From assembly GCA_964391765.1 (NCBI GenBank), contig CAYMNG010000034.1, forward strand, positions 1 through 22,135: a stretch of DNA of 22,135 nucleotides. Direction: 5' to 3'. The notes beneath the pieces are model-generated. The model saw only the letters and a program-made list of their open reading frames with translations, was not told the origin of the DNA and did no database searches. The DNA is from UBA10649 sp964391765 (GTDB lineage Bacteria; Actinomycetota; Actinomycetes; S36-B12). The position numbers and the translations under genes were made by a program. Each line of letters opens with the position of its first letter. The stretch's first letter is position 1. Below, piece by piece: positions 1 through 6,352 of the stretch.

Positions 1-426
1 GTGAGCTTCGCCGACACCGACGCCCTCGCCGAGGACCGGGCCCAGATGAGCGTCTCGGACATCTTCCTCACGCAGGGCGAGGCCCGGTTCCGGGAGATCG
101 AGTCCGACGTCGTCGCGGCCGCCCTGGCCGAGCAGACCGGCGTGCTGTCGCTGGGCGGCGGGGCGGTGATGCGACCGCAGACCCGTGCGCGACTGGCCGG
201 CCACCGCGTGGTGTGGCTGCGGGTGTCGTTGTCCGACGCGGTCGCCCGGGTCGGGTTGAACACCGCGCGGCCGTTGCTGCTGGGCAACGTGCGCGCGACG
301 CTGGGCCGGCTGATGGCCGAGCGGGCGCCGCTGTACGAGCAGGTCGCCACCCACGTGGTCGACACCGAGGGCCGAGGGGTCCGGGACGTGGCCCGGGCCG
401 TCGTGGAGGTGCTGCGTCGTGGCTGA
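1..426 (+). CDS. aroK: Shikimate kinase, C-terminal part (5' end outside window)
   Basis: Phosphorylates shikimate to shikimate 3-phosphate in chorismate biosynthesis (cytoplasm). The reading frame is open from base 1, so the N-terminal P-loop lies upstream of the window. The visible part has the shikimate-binding motif FADTD near its start, the SVSDIF and GEARFREIE segments, the LSLGGGAV glycine motif (about residues 49-56 of the visible part), and a lid-like NTARPLL stretch followed by the RAPLYEQVA segment typical of AroK. It ends in TGA and overlaps the start of aroB by 8 bases, which suggests co-translation. The GTG at base 1 is inside the protein and is not a start. Identification is firm; only completeness is limited. 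Confidence 0.95.
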   Translation: MSFADTDALAEDRAQMSVSDIFLTQGEARFREIESDVVAAALAEQTGVLSLGGGAVMRPQTRARLAGHRVVWLRVSLSDAVARVGLNTARPLLLGNVRATLGRLMAERAPLYEQVATHVVDTEGRGVRDVARAVVEVLRRG

Positions 427-1513
427 CGTCGTGATCGATGTGCGGGCCGAGCGGGACTACCGCGTCGTCGTGGGCCGCGGCCTGCTGGAGCACCTCGCCG
501 GCCTGCTGCCCGGCGCCCGGCGCGTGGCGGTCATCCACCCCGCCGCGCTGGCGACCGGGGCGGAGGTCATCCGCGAGTACCTGGCGGACTGCGGTTTCGA
601 GGCGATCGTGCTGGAGGTCCCCAACGCCGAGGACGCCAAGACGGCCGAGGTCGCGGCGTTCTGCTGGTCGGTGCTCGGGTCGACCGGCTTCACCCGCAGC
701 GACGCGATCGTCGGCTTCGGCGGCGGCGCGACCACGGACCTCGCCGGCTTCGTCGCCGCGACGTGGCTGCGCGGCGTCCGGGTCGTGCACATCCCGACGA
801 CGCTGCTGGGCATGGTCGACGCGGCGGTCGGCGGGAAGACCGGGATCAACACCGACGCGGGCAAGAACCTCGTCGGGGCGTTCTGGAGTCCGGCCGGCGT
901 CCTGTGCGACGTCACGGCCCTGTCGACGTTGCCGCGCAACGATCTGGTCGCCGGGATGGCCGAGGTCGTCAAGATCGGCTTCGTGCGTGACGGGTCGATC
1001 CTCACCGACATCGAGCAGGACCCGGTGGCCGCGACCGACCCGGCCGGCGCGGTGCTGCCGGACCTGATCCGGCGGGCGATCGCGGTGAAGGCCGACGTCG
1101 TCGGTGCGGACTTCCGGGAGACGTCCGCCACGAGCGGCGGCGGGATCGGCCGCGAGGTACTCAACTACGGGCACACGTTCGGGCACGCGATCGAACGCCG
1201 GGAGCAGTACCGCTGGCGGCACGGCGCGGCGGTCGCGGTCGGGATGGTGTACGTCGCCGAACTGGCGGCGCTCGGCGGCCGGCTCGGCGAGGCGGAGGTG
1301 GACCGCCATCGACGGGTGCTCGACCTGCTGGGCCTGCCCACGACCTACGCCGGCGGACACTGGCCCGAACTGCTCTCGGCGATGAGCGTGGACAAGAAGT
1401 CCCGCGCGTCGCTCCTGCGGTTCGTCGTCCTGCAGGGGATCGGCCGACCGGTCGTGTGGGAGGGTCCGGACCCCGCGCTGCTGGCCGCGGCGTACGACGC
1501 CGTCACGGCGTAG
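419..1513 (+). CDS. aroB: 3-dehydroquinate synthase
   Basis: Converts DAHP to 3-dehydroquinate, the second step of the shikimate pathway, using NAD+ and a divalent metal. The 364-residue protein has the usual family length. Visible motifs are the NAD-binding GFGGGATTDLAGF, IPTTLLGMVDAAVGGKTGIN, GMAEVVKIG, and LNYGHTFGHAIE. The likely metal ligands are E182, H252 and H268. A late MSVDKK lysine motif is also present. The GTG start at 419 overlaps aroK by 8 bases and gives the expected N-terminus (ADVVIDVRAERDYRVVVGRG). Downstream, aroQ follows after 21 bases. The aroK-aroB-aroQ order makes a coherent pathway block. Confidence 0.97.
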   Translation: MADVVIDVRAERDYRVVVGRGLLEHLAGLLPGARRVAVIHPAALATGAEVIREYLADCGFEAIVLEVPNAEDAKTAEVAAFCWSVLGSTGFTRSDAIVGFGGGATTDLAGFVAATWLRGVRVVHIPTTLLGMVDAAVGGKTGINTDAGKNLVGAFWSPAGVLCDVTALSTLPRNDLVAGMAEVVKIGFVRDGSILTDIEQDPVAATDPAGAVLPDLIRRAIAVKADVVGADFRETSATSGGGIGREVLNYGHTFGHAIERREQYRWRHGAAVAVGMVYVAELAALGGRLGEAEVDRHRRVLDLLGLPTTYAGGHWPELLSAMSVDKKSRASLLRFVVLQGIGRPVVWEGPDPALLAAAYDAVTA

Positions 1514-1521
1514 ACCCCGGT

Positions 1522-1527
1522 TAGGCT
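1522..1527 (+). promoter_or_regulatory. Possible leaderless -10 element for aroQ (TAGGCT)
   Basis: TAGGCT fits the actinobacterial TANNNT -10 pattern and lies 7 bases before the aroQ ATG. No convincing Shine-Dalgarno precedes that ATG. This spacing is what a leaderless transcript would need. It would allow aroQ and downstream genes to be transcribed independently of aroKB. Based on a single hexamer, so tentative. Confidence 0.4.
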
Positions 1528-1534
1528 CCGGGCC

Positions 1535-1972
1535 ATGCCCGACGTCTACGTCCTCAACGGCCCGAATCTGAACCGACTGGGCAGTCGTGAGCCGGACGTC
1601 TACGGCACCACGACCTACGCCGATCTCGTCGCCGCGTGCGAGCAGGTCGGCGCCGAACTCGGGCTGGTCGTCGAGGTCCGCCAGACGAACGACGAGGCCG
1701 AGCTCGTGGACTGGCTGCACACCGCCGCCGACACGGGGACGGCCGTCGTCCTCAACCCGGCGGCCTTCACGCACTACTCGTACGCCGTCCGCGACGCGTG
1801 CGCGATGGTGACCGGGCCGTTGGTCGAGGTGCACATCTCCAACCCGGCGGCCCGGGAGGAGTTCCGGCACACCTCGGTCGTCGGCGCGGTCGCGACCGGC
1901 ACGATCGCCGGGTTCGGCCTGGACTCCTACCGGTTGGCGCTGCGCGCGGTCGCGGCCCTGCGATCGCGGTGA
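1535..1972 (+). CDS. aroQ: Type II 3-dehydroquinate dehydratase
   Basis: Dehydrates 3-dehydroquinate to 3-dehydroshikimate; type II enzymes form dodecamers in the cytoplasm. The 145-residue protein matches the family length. It shows the N-terminal VLNGPNLNRLGSREP motif, the catalytic tyrosine Y23 in the flexible lid (PDVYG), the NPAAFTHYS segment, and the VEVHISNP motif with the catalytic histidine followed by REEFRHTS. The ATG at 1535 is the only sensible start. Its stop overlaps the next gene's GTG by 4 bases. Together with aroB it gives two consecutive pathway steps. Confidence 0.96.
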   Translation: MPDVYVLNGPNLNRLGSREPDVYGTTTYADLVAACEQVGAELGLVVEVRQTNDEAELVDWLHTAADTGTAVVLNPAAFTHYSYAVRDACAMVTGPLVEVHISNPAAREEFRHTSVVGAVATGTIAGFGLDSYRLALRAVAALRSR

Positions 1973-3036
1973 CCGGCCCGCACGCGGCCCGCCGTGACCG
2001 ACTGCGCACGCTCGTCGGCGAGACGGCCGGCATCGACGCGCTCCTGGTCACCGATCTGGCGAACGTGCGGTACCTGACCGGCTTCGCCGGCAGCAACGCG
2101 GTACTCCTCCTGGCGGCCGACGGCGTCGACGTGTTCGGCACTGACGGCCGGTACGCCGAGCAGGCCGCCACCCAGGTGCCCGACCTCGCCGCGGTGCTCG
2201 ATCGCGACACGGTGTCCGCCGTCGCCGCGACCGCGGGCCGCCGCCGCCTGGGCGTGGAGTCGACCGCCTCGTTGGCGGACGCGGAGACGGTGCGGACCGC
2301 CGCCGGCGAGCCGGTCGTCGTCGACGGACTGGTCGAGGGCCTGCGGGCGATCAAGGACGACGCGGAACTGGCCGCACTCGCCCGGGCCTGCCAGATCACG
2401 GTCGCGGCGTTCGAGGAGCTCGTCCCGCACCTGCGCGTCGGTGCGCGCGAGGTCGACGTCGCGCGCCGGCTGGAGCAGTTGTTCGCGGAGTTCGGGGCGG
2501 AGGACCGGGCGTTCGCGACGATCGTCGGCTCGGGCGCGAACTCGGCGATCGCGCACCACGAGCCCGGACCGCGCCGATTGACGCCGGGGGACCTGGTGGT
2601 CGTCGACGCCGGTGCACGGGTCGACGGCTACCACGCCGACATGACCCGCACGTTCGTCGTCGCGGCGGCCGATCCGTGGCAGGTCGCGGTGCACGCCGTC
2701 GTGGCCGACGCCCAGTCGGCGGCGCGGGCGGCCTGCCGCGCCGGTGCCGATCGGCGCGCGGTCGACGCCACCGCCCGCGACCGGATCGCCGCGGCCGGCC
2801 ACGGCGAGCACTTCGGCCACGGACTGGGGCACGGCGTCGGCCTGCGGATCCACGAGGCGCCGTTCCTGGGGCCGCGTTCGACCGGTACGATTGCTGGCGG
2901 CATGGCGATCACCGTCGAGCCCGGCGTCTACCTCCCGGGTCGCGGCGGAGTTCGCATCGAGGACACCCTCGTCGTCACCCCCGAAGGTCCGCAGGTCCTG
3001 ACCGCGGCCGCCCGGGAGTTGCGCGTCGTCGGGTGA
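1969..3036 (+). CDS. pepQ: Xaa-Pro aminopeptidase/dipeptidase (M24 metallopeptidase)
   Basis: Predicted cytoplasmic metallopeptidase that removes residues next to proline. It is 355 residues, starting at GTG 1969 inside a 4-base overlap (GTGA) with the aroQ stop. An N-terminal creatinase-like domain (about 1-125, with the characteristic LTDLANVRYLTGF-like segment) is followed by the pita-bread catalytic domain. Predicted metal ligands are D213 and D224 (DAG...HADMTRTF), H288 (GHGLGHGVG), E317 (ITVEPGVY) and E331 (VRIEDT). A pepQ-type gene directly before efp is a common actinobacterial arrangement. Substrate preference (aminopeptidase or dipeptidase) cannot be decided from sequence alone. Confidence 0.9.
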   Translation: MTGPHAARRDRLRTLVGETAGIDALLVTDLANVRYLTGFAGSNAVLLLAADGVDVFGTDGRYAEQAATQVPDLAAVLDRDTVSAVAATAGRRRLGVESTASLADAETVRTAAGEPVVVDGLVEGLRAIKDDAELAALARACQITVAAFEELVPHLRVGAREVDVARRLEQLFAEFGAEDRAFATIVGSGANSAIAHHEPGPRRLTPGDLVVVDAGARVDGYHADMTRTFVVAAADPWQVAVHAVVADAQSAARAACRAGADRRAVDATARDRIAAAGHGEHFGHGLGHGVGLRIHEAPFLGPRSTGTIAGGMAITVEPGVYLPGRGGVRIEDTLVVTPEGPQVLTAAARELRVVG

Positions 3037-3061
3037 CGTGACGACGTTGGAGCACAAGACA

Positions 3062-3625
3062 GTGGCCACCACGAACGACCTGAAGAACGGACTCGTCCTC
3101 AACCTCGACGGCCAGCTGTGGACCGTCGTGGACTTCCAGCACGTCAAGCCCGGCAAGGGCGGCGCGTTCGTCCGGACGAAGCTGAAGAACGTCCTGTCCG
3201 GCCGGGTGCTGGACAAGACGTTCAACGCCGGCGTCAAGGTCGAGACGGCGAACGTCGACAAGCGCGAGATGCAGTACCTGTACAAGGACGGGGAGGACTG
3301 GGTGTTCATGGACACCCAGACCTACGACCAGGTCCACGTCCCGACGGCCGTCGTCGGCGACGCGACGAAGTACCTGCTGGAGAACCAGAACGCGACCGTC
3401 GCCACGCACGAGGGCGCACCGCTGTACGTCGAGCTCCCGGCGTCGGTCGAGCTCGTGATCACCTACACCGAACCCGGGCTGCAGGGCGATCGGTCCACCG
3501 GCGGGACGAAGCCGGCGACGCTGGAGACCGGGGCGGAGATCGCGGTGCCGCTGTTCATCGAGTCGGGCACCAAGGTCAAGGTCGACACCCGCGACGGGTC
3601 GTACCTCGGCCGCATCAACGACTGA
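3062..3625 (+). CDS. efp: Elongation factor P
   Basis: Binds stalled ribosomes at polyproline stretches and promotes peptide bond formation. The GTG at 3062 was chosen because it gives the standard 187-residue protein beginning MATTNDLKNG and has GGAG 9 bases upstream (3049-3052). The GTG at 3038 would add eight residues that the family lacks. All three beta-barrel domains are present, including the C-terminal GTKVKVDTRDGSYLGRIN motif. The ribosome-facing loop reads KPGKGGAF with the tip lysine at K32. In mycobacterial and streptomycete EF-P as I recall them this loop is PGKGPAF, so residue 34 is Gly in place of Pro here. Confidence 0.96.
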   Translation: MATTNDLKNGLVLNLDGQLWTVVDFQHVKPGKGGAFVRTKLKNVLSGRVLDKTFNAGVKVETANVDKREMQYLYKDGEDWVFMDTQTYDQVHVPTAVVGDATKYLLENQNATVATHEGAPLYVELPASVELVITYTEPGLQGDRSTGGTKPATLETGAEIAVPLFIESGTKVKVDTRDGSYLGRIND

Positions 3626-3626
3626 G

Positions 3627-4052
3627 GTGTCCGCCCGGAGCAAGGCCCGCAAGCGCGCCGTCGACGTCCTGTACGAGGCGGACATCCGCGGGCTGCCCGC
3701 ACCCGACGTCCTGCGGACGGCGGTCGAGCGGCGCGCGGCGGAGGGGCAGTCGGCGCTGAACCCCTACGCGGTCGAACTCGTCGACGGGACGTGGTCCCAT
3801 CTCGAGCACATCGACGAACTGCTGTCCAGCTACTCCCAGGGGTGGGCGCTGGACCGGATGCCCGCGGTCGACCGTGCGGTGCTCCGCCTGGGTGCGTACG
3901 AACTGCTGTTCCGCGACGACGTCCCCGACGCGGTGGCCATCGCCGAGGCGGTGGCGCTCGCGCAGGACCTGTCGACCGACGACTCGGCCGGGTTCGTGAA
4001 CGGACTGCTCGGTCGGATCGGCGAGCTCAAGCCCCGGCTGGCCCTGGACTGA
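3627..4052 (+). CDS. nusB: Transcription antitermination factor NusB
   Basis: RNA-binding all-helical protein that with NusE/S10 recognises boxA and supports rRNA transcription antitermination. It is 141 residues and starts at GTG 3627, two bases after the efp stop codon. The N-terminal ARSKARKRAVDVLYEAD motif (basic helix), the central WALDRMPAVDRAVLRLGAYE segment and the VAIAEAVALAQDLSTDDSAGFVNGLLGRI C-terminus (split here in words) are diagnostic of NusB. It is most likely the last gene of the aro-efp unit because the next gene is convergent. Confidence 0.95.
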   Translation: MSARSKARKRAVDVLYEADIRGLPAPDVLRTAVERRAAEGQSALNPYAVELVDGTWSHLEHIDELLSSYSQGWALDRMPAVDRAVLRLGAYELLFRDDVPDAVAIAEAVALAQDLSTDDSAGFVNGLLGRIGELKPRLALD

Positions 4053-4069
4053 GCCGGCCGGGCCCCGCC

Positions 4070-4585
4070 TCACTCGGTCGAGGAGTCCTTCGTGATCGAC
4101 ACCGACACGCCGGTGGTCCCGTCGTCCGTGCCGACCGCGGTCACGTTCACCGCCAACCCGTTACCGGTGTAGTTCGTCATGACCATGCCGCCGAGGTTCG
4201 ACGTGTCGGCCTGGGTGAACCCGGCGGCGAGCATCGCCTTGTCGTAGGCGGCCGCCGCGTCCTCGGGCTTGGCGTCGGTGGTCCACATCGCGCCAGCGGA
4301 GCCGTCCGCGTTGGCGGACGCCATGATCGCCGTCCCGCCCTCGAACAACGGGACCGACGACGGCCAGGCGTCGGGGATCTTGACGTTCTCCCCGATCGAG
4401 ACGGCGTTCCCGCTCTCGTCGGTCACGCTGACACCGCCCTCATCGACATTGACGTCGCCGCCGACGGCGGCACCGGCGGCCTTCTCGGCGGCCATCTCGG
4501 CGACGTTGCCGCAACCGACGAGCACGGGGGCGGTGACGGCGAGCAGCGCGCTCAAGGTCACGGCGACGGTTCGGTTGGCGATCAT
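4070..4585 (-). CDS. Putative secreted lipoprotein of unknown function
   Basis: A 171-residue protein with a lipoprotein signal: basic start (MIANR), hydrophobic stretch 6-22 and lipobox LVGC near residue 25, so it is probably anchored outside the membrane. The mature part is Ala/Gly/Asp-rich and acidic, with a section resembling small extracellular domains (VKIPDAWPSSVPLFEGGTA onward, then a DAAAAYDKAMLAAGFT helix). I do not recognise a named family. AGGAGG lies 4 bases before the ATG. TAGACT at 4641-4646 (- strand) is a plausible -10. The gene is convergent with nusB, 17 bases away. Before the element inserted, it lay just downstream of the tRNA gene on the same strand. Confidence 0.8.
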   Translation of the reverse strand: MIANRTVAVTLSALLAVTAPVLVGCGNVAEMAAEKAAGAAVGGDVNVDEGGVSVTDESGNAVSIGENVKIPDAWPSSVPLFEGGTAIMASANADGSAGAMWTTDAKPEDAAAAYDKAMLAAGFTQADTSNLGGMVMTNYTGNGLAVNVTAVGTDDGTTGVSVSITKDSSTE

Positions 4586-4657
4586 GGACCCTCCTCAACG
4601 GTTGCCGACGTCCGGCCGGAGCCGGCGATCGGTGGTGCCCAGTCTAGATTCGTCGTG

Positions 4658-4680
4658 GTGCCCCGGGTGGGATTCGAACC
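4658..4680. repeat. attL core (displaced tRNA 3' end)
   Basis: These 23 bases (beginning GTGCCCCGGG and ending TTCGAACC) are identical to 12447-12469. They correspond to the tRNA 3' acceptor strand and T-arm. The next base differs (G at 4681, C at 12470), and so does the base before the repeat. The rest of a tRNA does not follow here, so this is a leftover 3' fragment, not a gene. Confidence 0.93.
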
Positions 4681-4784
4681 GTAGTTCGACCGGAATCCGT
4701 GAGGGAAAAAGGGCCGAACCCGGGCAAACCCTGACAGGACATTGGCGTCTATGGGGGTCCGTTGGTGCCCCTTCGTGGACATGG

Positions 4785-4803
4785 TGTGCACCCAATGTGC
4801 ACC
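4785..4803 (+). repeat. Left arm-type integrase boxes (2 x TGTGCACC)
   Basis: TGTGCACC occurs at 4785-4792 and 4796-4803, with an 11-base centre spacing. The same pair with the same spacing and orientation occurs at the right end (12365-12383). Paired direct repeats flanking the att core on both sides are typical arm-binding sites for the N-terminal domain of tyrosine integrases. The left pair starts 104 bases inside the core. Confidence 0.7.
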
Positions 4804-4850
4804 GGGGGAGAGGCCCGCCGTCACACCCCGGTACTAGACGAGGCACATCC

Positions 4851-4871
4851 CTGCCCGGCGCAGTCGGGCAG
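4851..4871. repeat. Inverted repeat upstream of the DUF6907-like gene
   Basis: CTGCCCG (4851-4857) pairs with CGGGCAG (4865-4871) across a 7-base loop, just before the ribosome binding site of the gene at 4898. It could be an operator or an attenuating hairpin. The rest of 4681-4897 holds the arm boxes and no gene that I can support. Confidence 0.3.
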
Positions 4872-4897
4872 CAACCCAACCCTGAAAGGACAGACTC

Positions 4898-5317
4898 ATG
4901 AGCACAACCGCACTTGAGATGTACCTCGCCGTCGAGGCTGCCGTCGGTTCCAGCGTCGCCGGGAAGGTCGACGCCCTCATGGAAGCGGCGCACGCTGAGA
5001 TGGTGGCCGACGCCGTCGCCACCTGCCCGTCCTGGTGCGTCGCGGACCACTCGGAAGTGATCCGCGAACTGCTGCCGGAGGCGACGTACGACCACCGATC
5101 GGAGTGGATCGAGGTTCCGCTGCGCGACGGCGGAGTGAACCTCGTCTGCGTCCGTCAGGAGTTCGCCACCGGTGAGGGTTCCACGGGGGAGCCGCGCGTC
5201 ACCCTCGTCGACAGCCCGGCGCGTGAACTGAACGCCGCCGACGCTCGATCGCTGTCCGTTGCGCTGGCCGAGGCCGCCGCACTGATCGAGGCGATCACCG
5301 GCAGGTCGGAGGTTTAG
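4898..5317 (+). CDS. Small DUF6907-like protein of the element
   Basis: A 139-residue soluble protein with no membrane segment. An alpha-helical first third is followed by TCPSWCVADHS (C43, C47, H51) and then a region with a second histidine (YDHRSEW), strand-like segments and an alanine-rich C-terminal helix. The PSWC..DH pattern resembles the actinobacterial DUF6907 family, which is common on phages and integrative elements; the match is from memory. The C/H residues could bind a metal ion. GAAAGGA precedes the ATG by about 9 bases. It is the only rightward gene in the left half of the element and ends at the hairpin at 5368. Confidence 0.75.
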   Translation: MSTTALEMYLAVEAAVGSSVAGKVDALMEAAHAEMVADAVATCPSWCVADHSEVIRELLPEATYDHRSEWIEVPLRDGGVNLVCVRQEFATGEGSTGEPRVTLVDSPARELNAADARSLSVALAEAAALIEAITGRSEV

Positions 5318-5367
5318 CCCGTCCGATCACGGGGAAGAACCTCTGTACGCGGCCCCCGACGCGAGCG

Positions 5368-5395
5368 GCGCCCCGGCTGGAAACGGCCGGGGCGC
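5368..5395. terminator. Bidirectional hairpin terminator
   Basis: GCGCCCCGGC (5368-5377) and GCCGGGGCGC (5386-5395) form a perfect 10-bp stem with an 8-base loop. It lies between two convergent genes (ends at 5317 and 5408), so it can serve both. There is no strong T run, as is usual in high-GC actinobacteria. Confidence 0.75.
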
Positions 5396-5407
5396 TGTGT
5401 TGGGTGG

Positions 5408-5698
5408 CTATTTCGCGACCTTGAGGTAGGTCTCGCACATGATGACGTGGTAGTCACCGAGGTTGCCTACGTACGTGAACGACGTGGCCCCGGAGTCGGC
5501 CAGCCGGCCGCAGTTGACCGAGGTCCCGGACTGGTTCCGGACCGGTGCCAGGTAGCCGAGCTTCACGGTCTGGAAGCCGCTGGCAGCGTCGGCCGGGCGG
5601 GCGATCGAAACGCCGACGGCGAACGCTCCGGCGATGAGCGCCAGCATTCCGACGACGAACACCGCGAGCGAGGCGCGGTGGATGCGGACGGTGGTCAT
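5408..5698 (-). CDS. Small secreted or membrane-anchored protein of the element
   Basis: A 96-residue protein with one hydrophobic segment at about residues 10-33 (SLAVFVVGMLALIAGAFAVG), then an AxA-like ARPADAAS site, so it is either secreted or held by one N-terminal helix. The short outer part has two cysteines (SVNCGRL and IMCETY) that could form a disulfide. No family is recognised. It starts inside a 4-base ATGA overlap with the gene upstream and is the last gene of the leftward operon. A cargo or superinfection role would be a guess. Confidence 0.65.
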   Translation of the reverse strand: MTTVRIHRASLAVFVVGMLALIAGAFAVGVSIARPADAASGFQTVKLGYLAPVRNQSGTSVNCGRLADSGATSFTYVGNLGDYHVIMCETYLKVAK

Positions 5699-5952
5699 GC
5701 GTCGTCGCCCTGCTCGTCGACCTCGACCTTGGACACTTTTCCTAGTCGGGACGCACGGAACTTGTTGACCCCTGCCTTGATCGCGTCATAGGCACCACTG
5801 CACGCAAGACTGACCACGACGGCCTCGAAGACCTCCGCCGCCCCCCGGCGCTCGACGGGAGGTACAAAGTCGACCTCCACGCCCTGTTCTCTGAGAGATT
5901 GAGCAAGGGCACTGACGTACGCCGACGGCCCCGTGTAGACAACCTTGGTCAT
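5695..5952 (-). CDS. Small protein of unknown function
   Basis: 85 residues beginning MTKVVYTGPSAYVSALAQSL. The ATG at 5952 was chosen because GGGGAGGA lies 9 bases upstream; longer in-frame starts lack this. The sequence alternates a strand (TKVVYTG), a helix (SAYVSALAQSLREQG), a strand (VEVDFVPP), and a long helix region containing FEAVVVSLACSGAYDAIKAG. It ends in a basic then acidic tail. This looks like a small alpha/beta protein. No family is recognised. It overlaps the next gene by 4 bases. Confidence 0.6.
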   Translation of the reverse strand: MTKVVYTGPSAYVSALAQSLREQGVEVDFVPPVERRGAAEVFEAVVVSLACSGAYDAIKAGVNKFRASRLGKVSKVEVDEQGDDA

Positions 5953-6046
5953 GGTGAATCGTCCTCCCCGTTCCCGGGCCGGCGGCCCGATGGGAGCCGA
6001 GTGTGCCCGGTCTAGCGCGCCACTGCCGCCGAGTTGCCGAACGCCG

Positions 6047-6271
6047 TCATGGCCGCGCCCGGGTCTTCGCGGACCGCTGCGCGGCCCGGGAGTTGGCGCG
6101 GTCTGTCTCGTCGCGTCGCCGGGTCGCGACCCGCGACGGGTCAACGTTCGTCTTGCTGGTCGGGCGATCCCGGTACTGGTTCTCCCAGGGCCGCGGATTA
6201 AGAACGGTGTTGGTCGGGCCGATCAGTTTGGTGTTCGCGCCGATCCGCAGGACGATGCCGGGAAGGCCCAT
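6047..6271 (-). CDS. Small basic protein of unknown function
   Basis: 74 residues, with the ATG at 6271 preceded by AGAAAGGA at 6-7 bases. The N-terminus is hydrophobic to neutral (MGLPGIVLRIGANTKLIGP). The C-terminal half is very rich in Arg/Lys/Thr (for example SKTNVDPSRVATRRRDETDR) and is probably disordered and nucleic-acid binding. It lies downstream of the capsid gene beyond a hairpin. In phages this position often holds head-associated small proteins, but nothing in the sequence proves that role here. Confidence 0.5.
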   Translation of the reverse strand: MGLPGIVLRIGANTKLIGPTNTVLNPRPWENQYRDRPTSKTNVDPSRVATRRRDETDRANSRAAQRSAKTRARP

Positions 6272-6305
6272 GGTGTGTCCTTTCTGTGATCGGTGGGCGG
6301 GGAAT

Positions 6306-6344
6306 CCCTGGCGGTCACCGTCCAGCACGCGGTGACCGCCAGGG
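6306..6344. terminator. Strong hairpin after the capsid gene
   Basis: CCCTGGCGGTCACC (6306-6319) pairs perfectly with GGTGACCGCCAGGG (6331-6344): 14 bp with an 11-base loop, 8 bases past the capsid stop. It probably terminates or attenuates leftward transcription, limiting expression of the three small genes beyond it. No T run follows on the - strand. Confidence 0.7.
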
Positions 6345-6352
6345 AGCGGGCG

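Noticed and set aside
68..1870. Long - strand open frame opposite aroK, aroB and aroQ
   Set aside because: The translation is an Arg/Asp/Gly/Pro-rich shadow of well-identified genes. Long antisense frames are expected at this GC content.
1927..3315. Long - strand open frame opposite pepQ and efp
   Set aside because: Same low-complexity shadow pattern. The + strand carries complete conserved proteins.
4659..4735. A second tRNA gene at the left end
   Set aside because: Only the 3' acceptor strand and part of the T-arm are present. After 4680 the sequence diverges and no D- or anticodon arm forms.
5408..5952. Toxin-antitoxin pair
   Set aside because: The two small overlapping genes have the right size, but neither shows a known toxin or antitoxin motif, and overlapping starts are universal in this operon.
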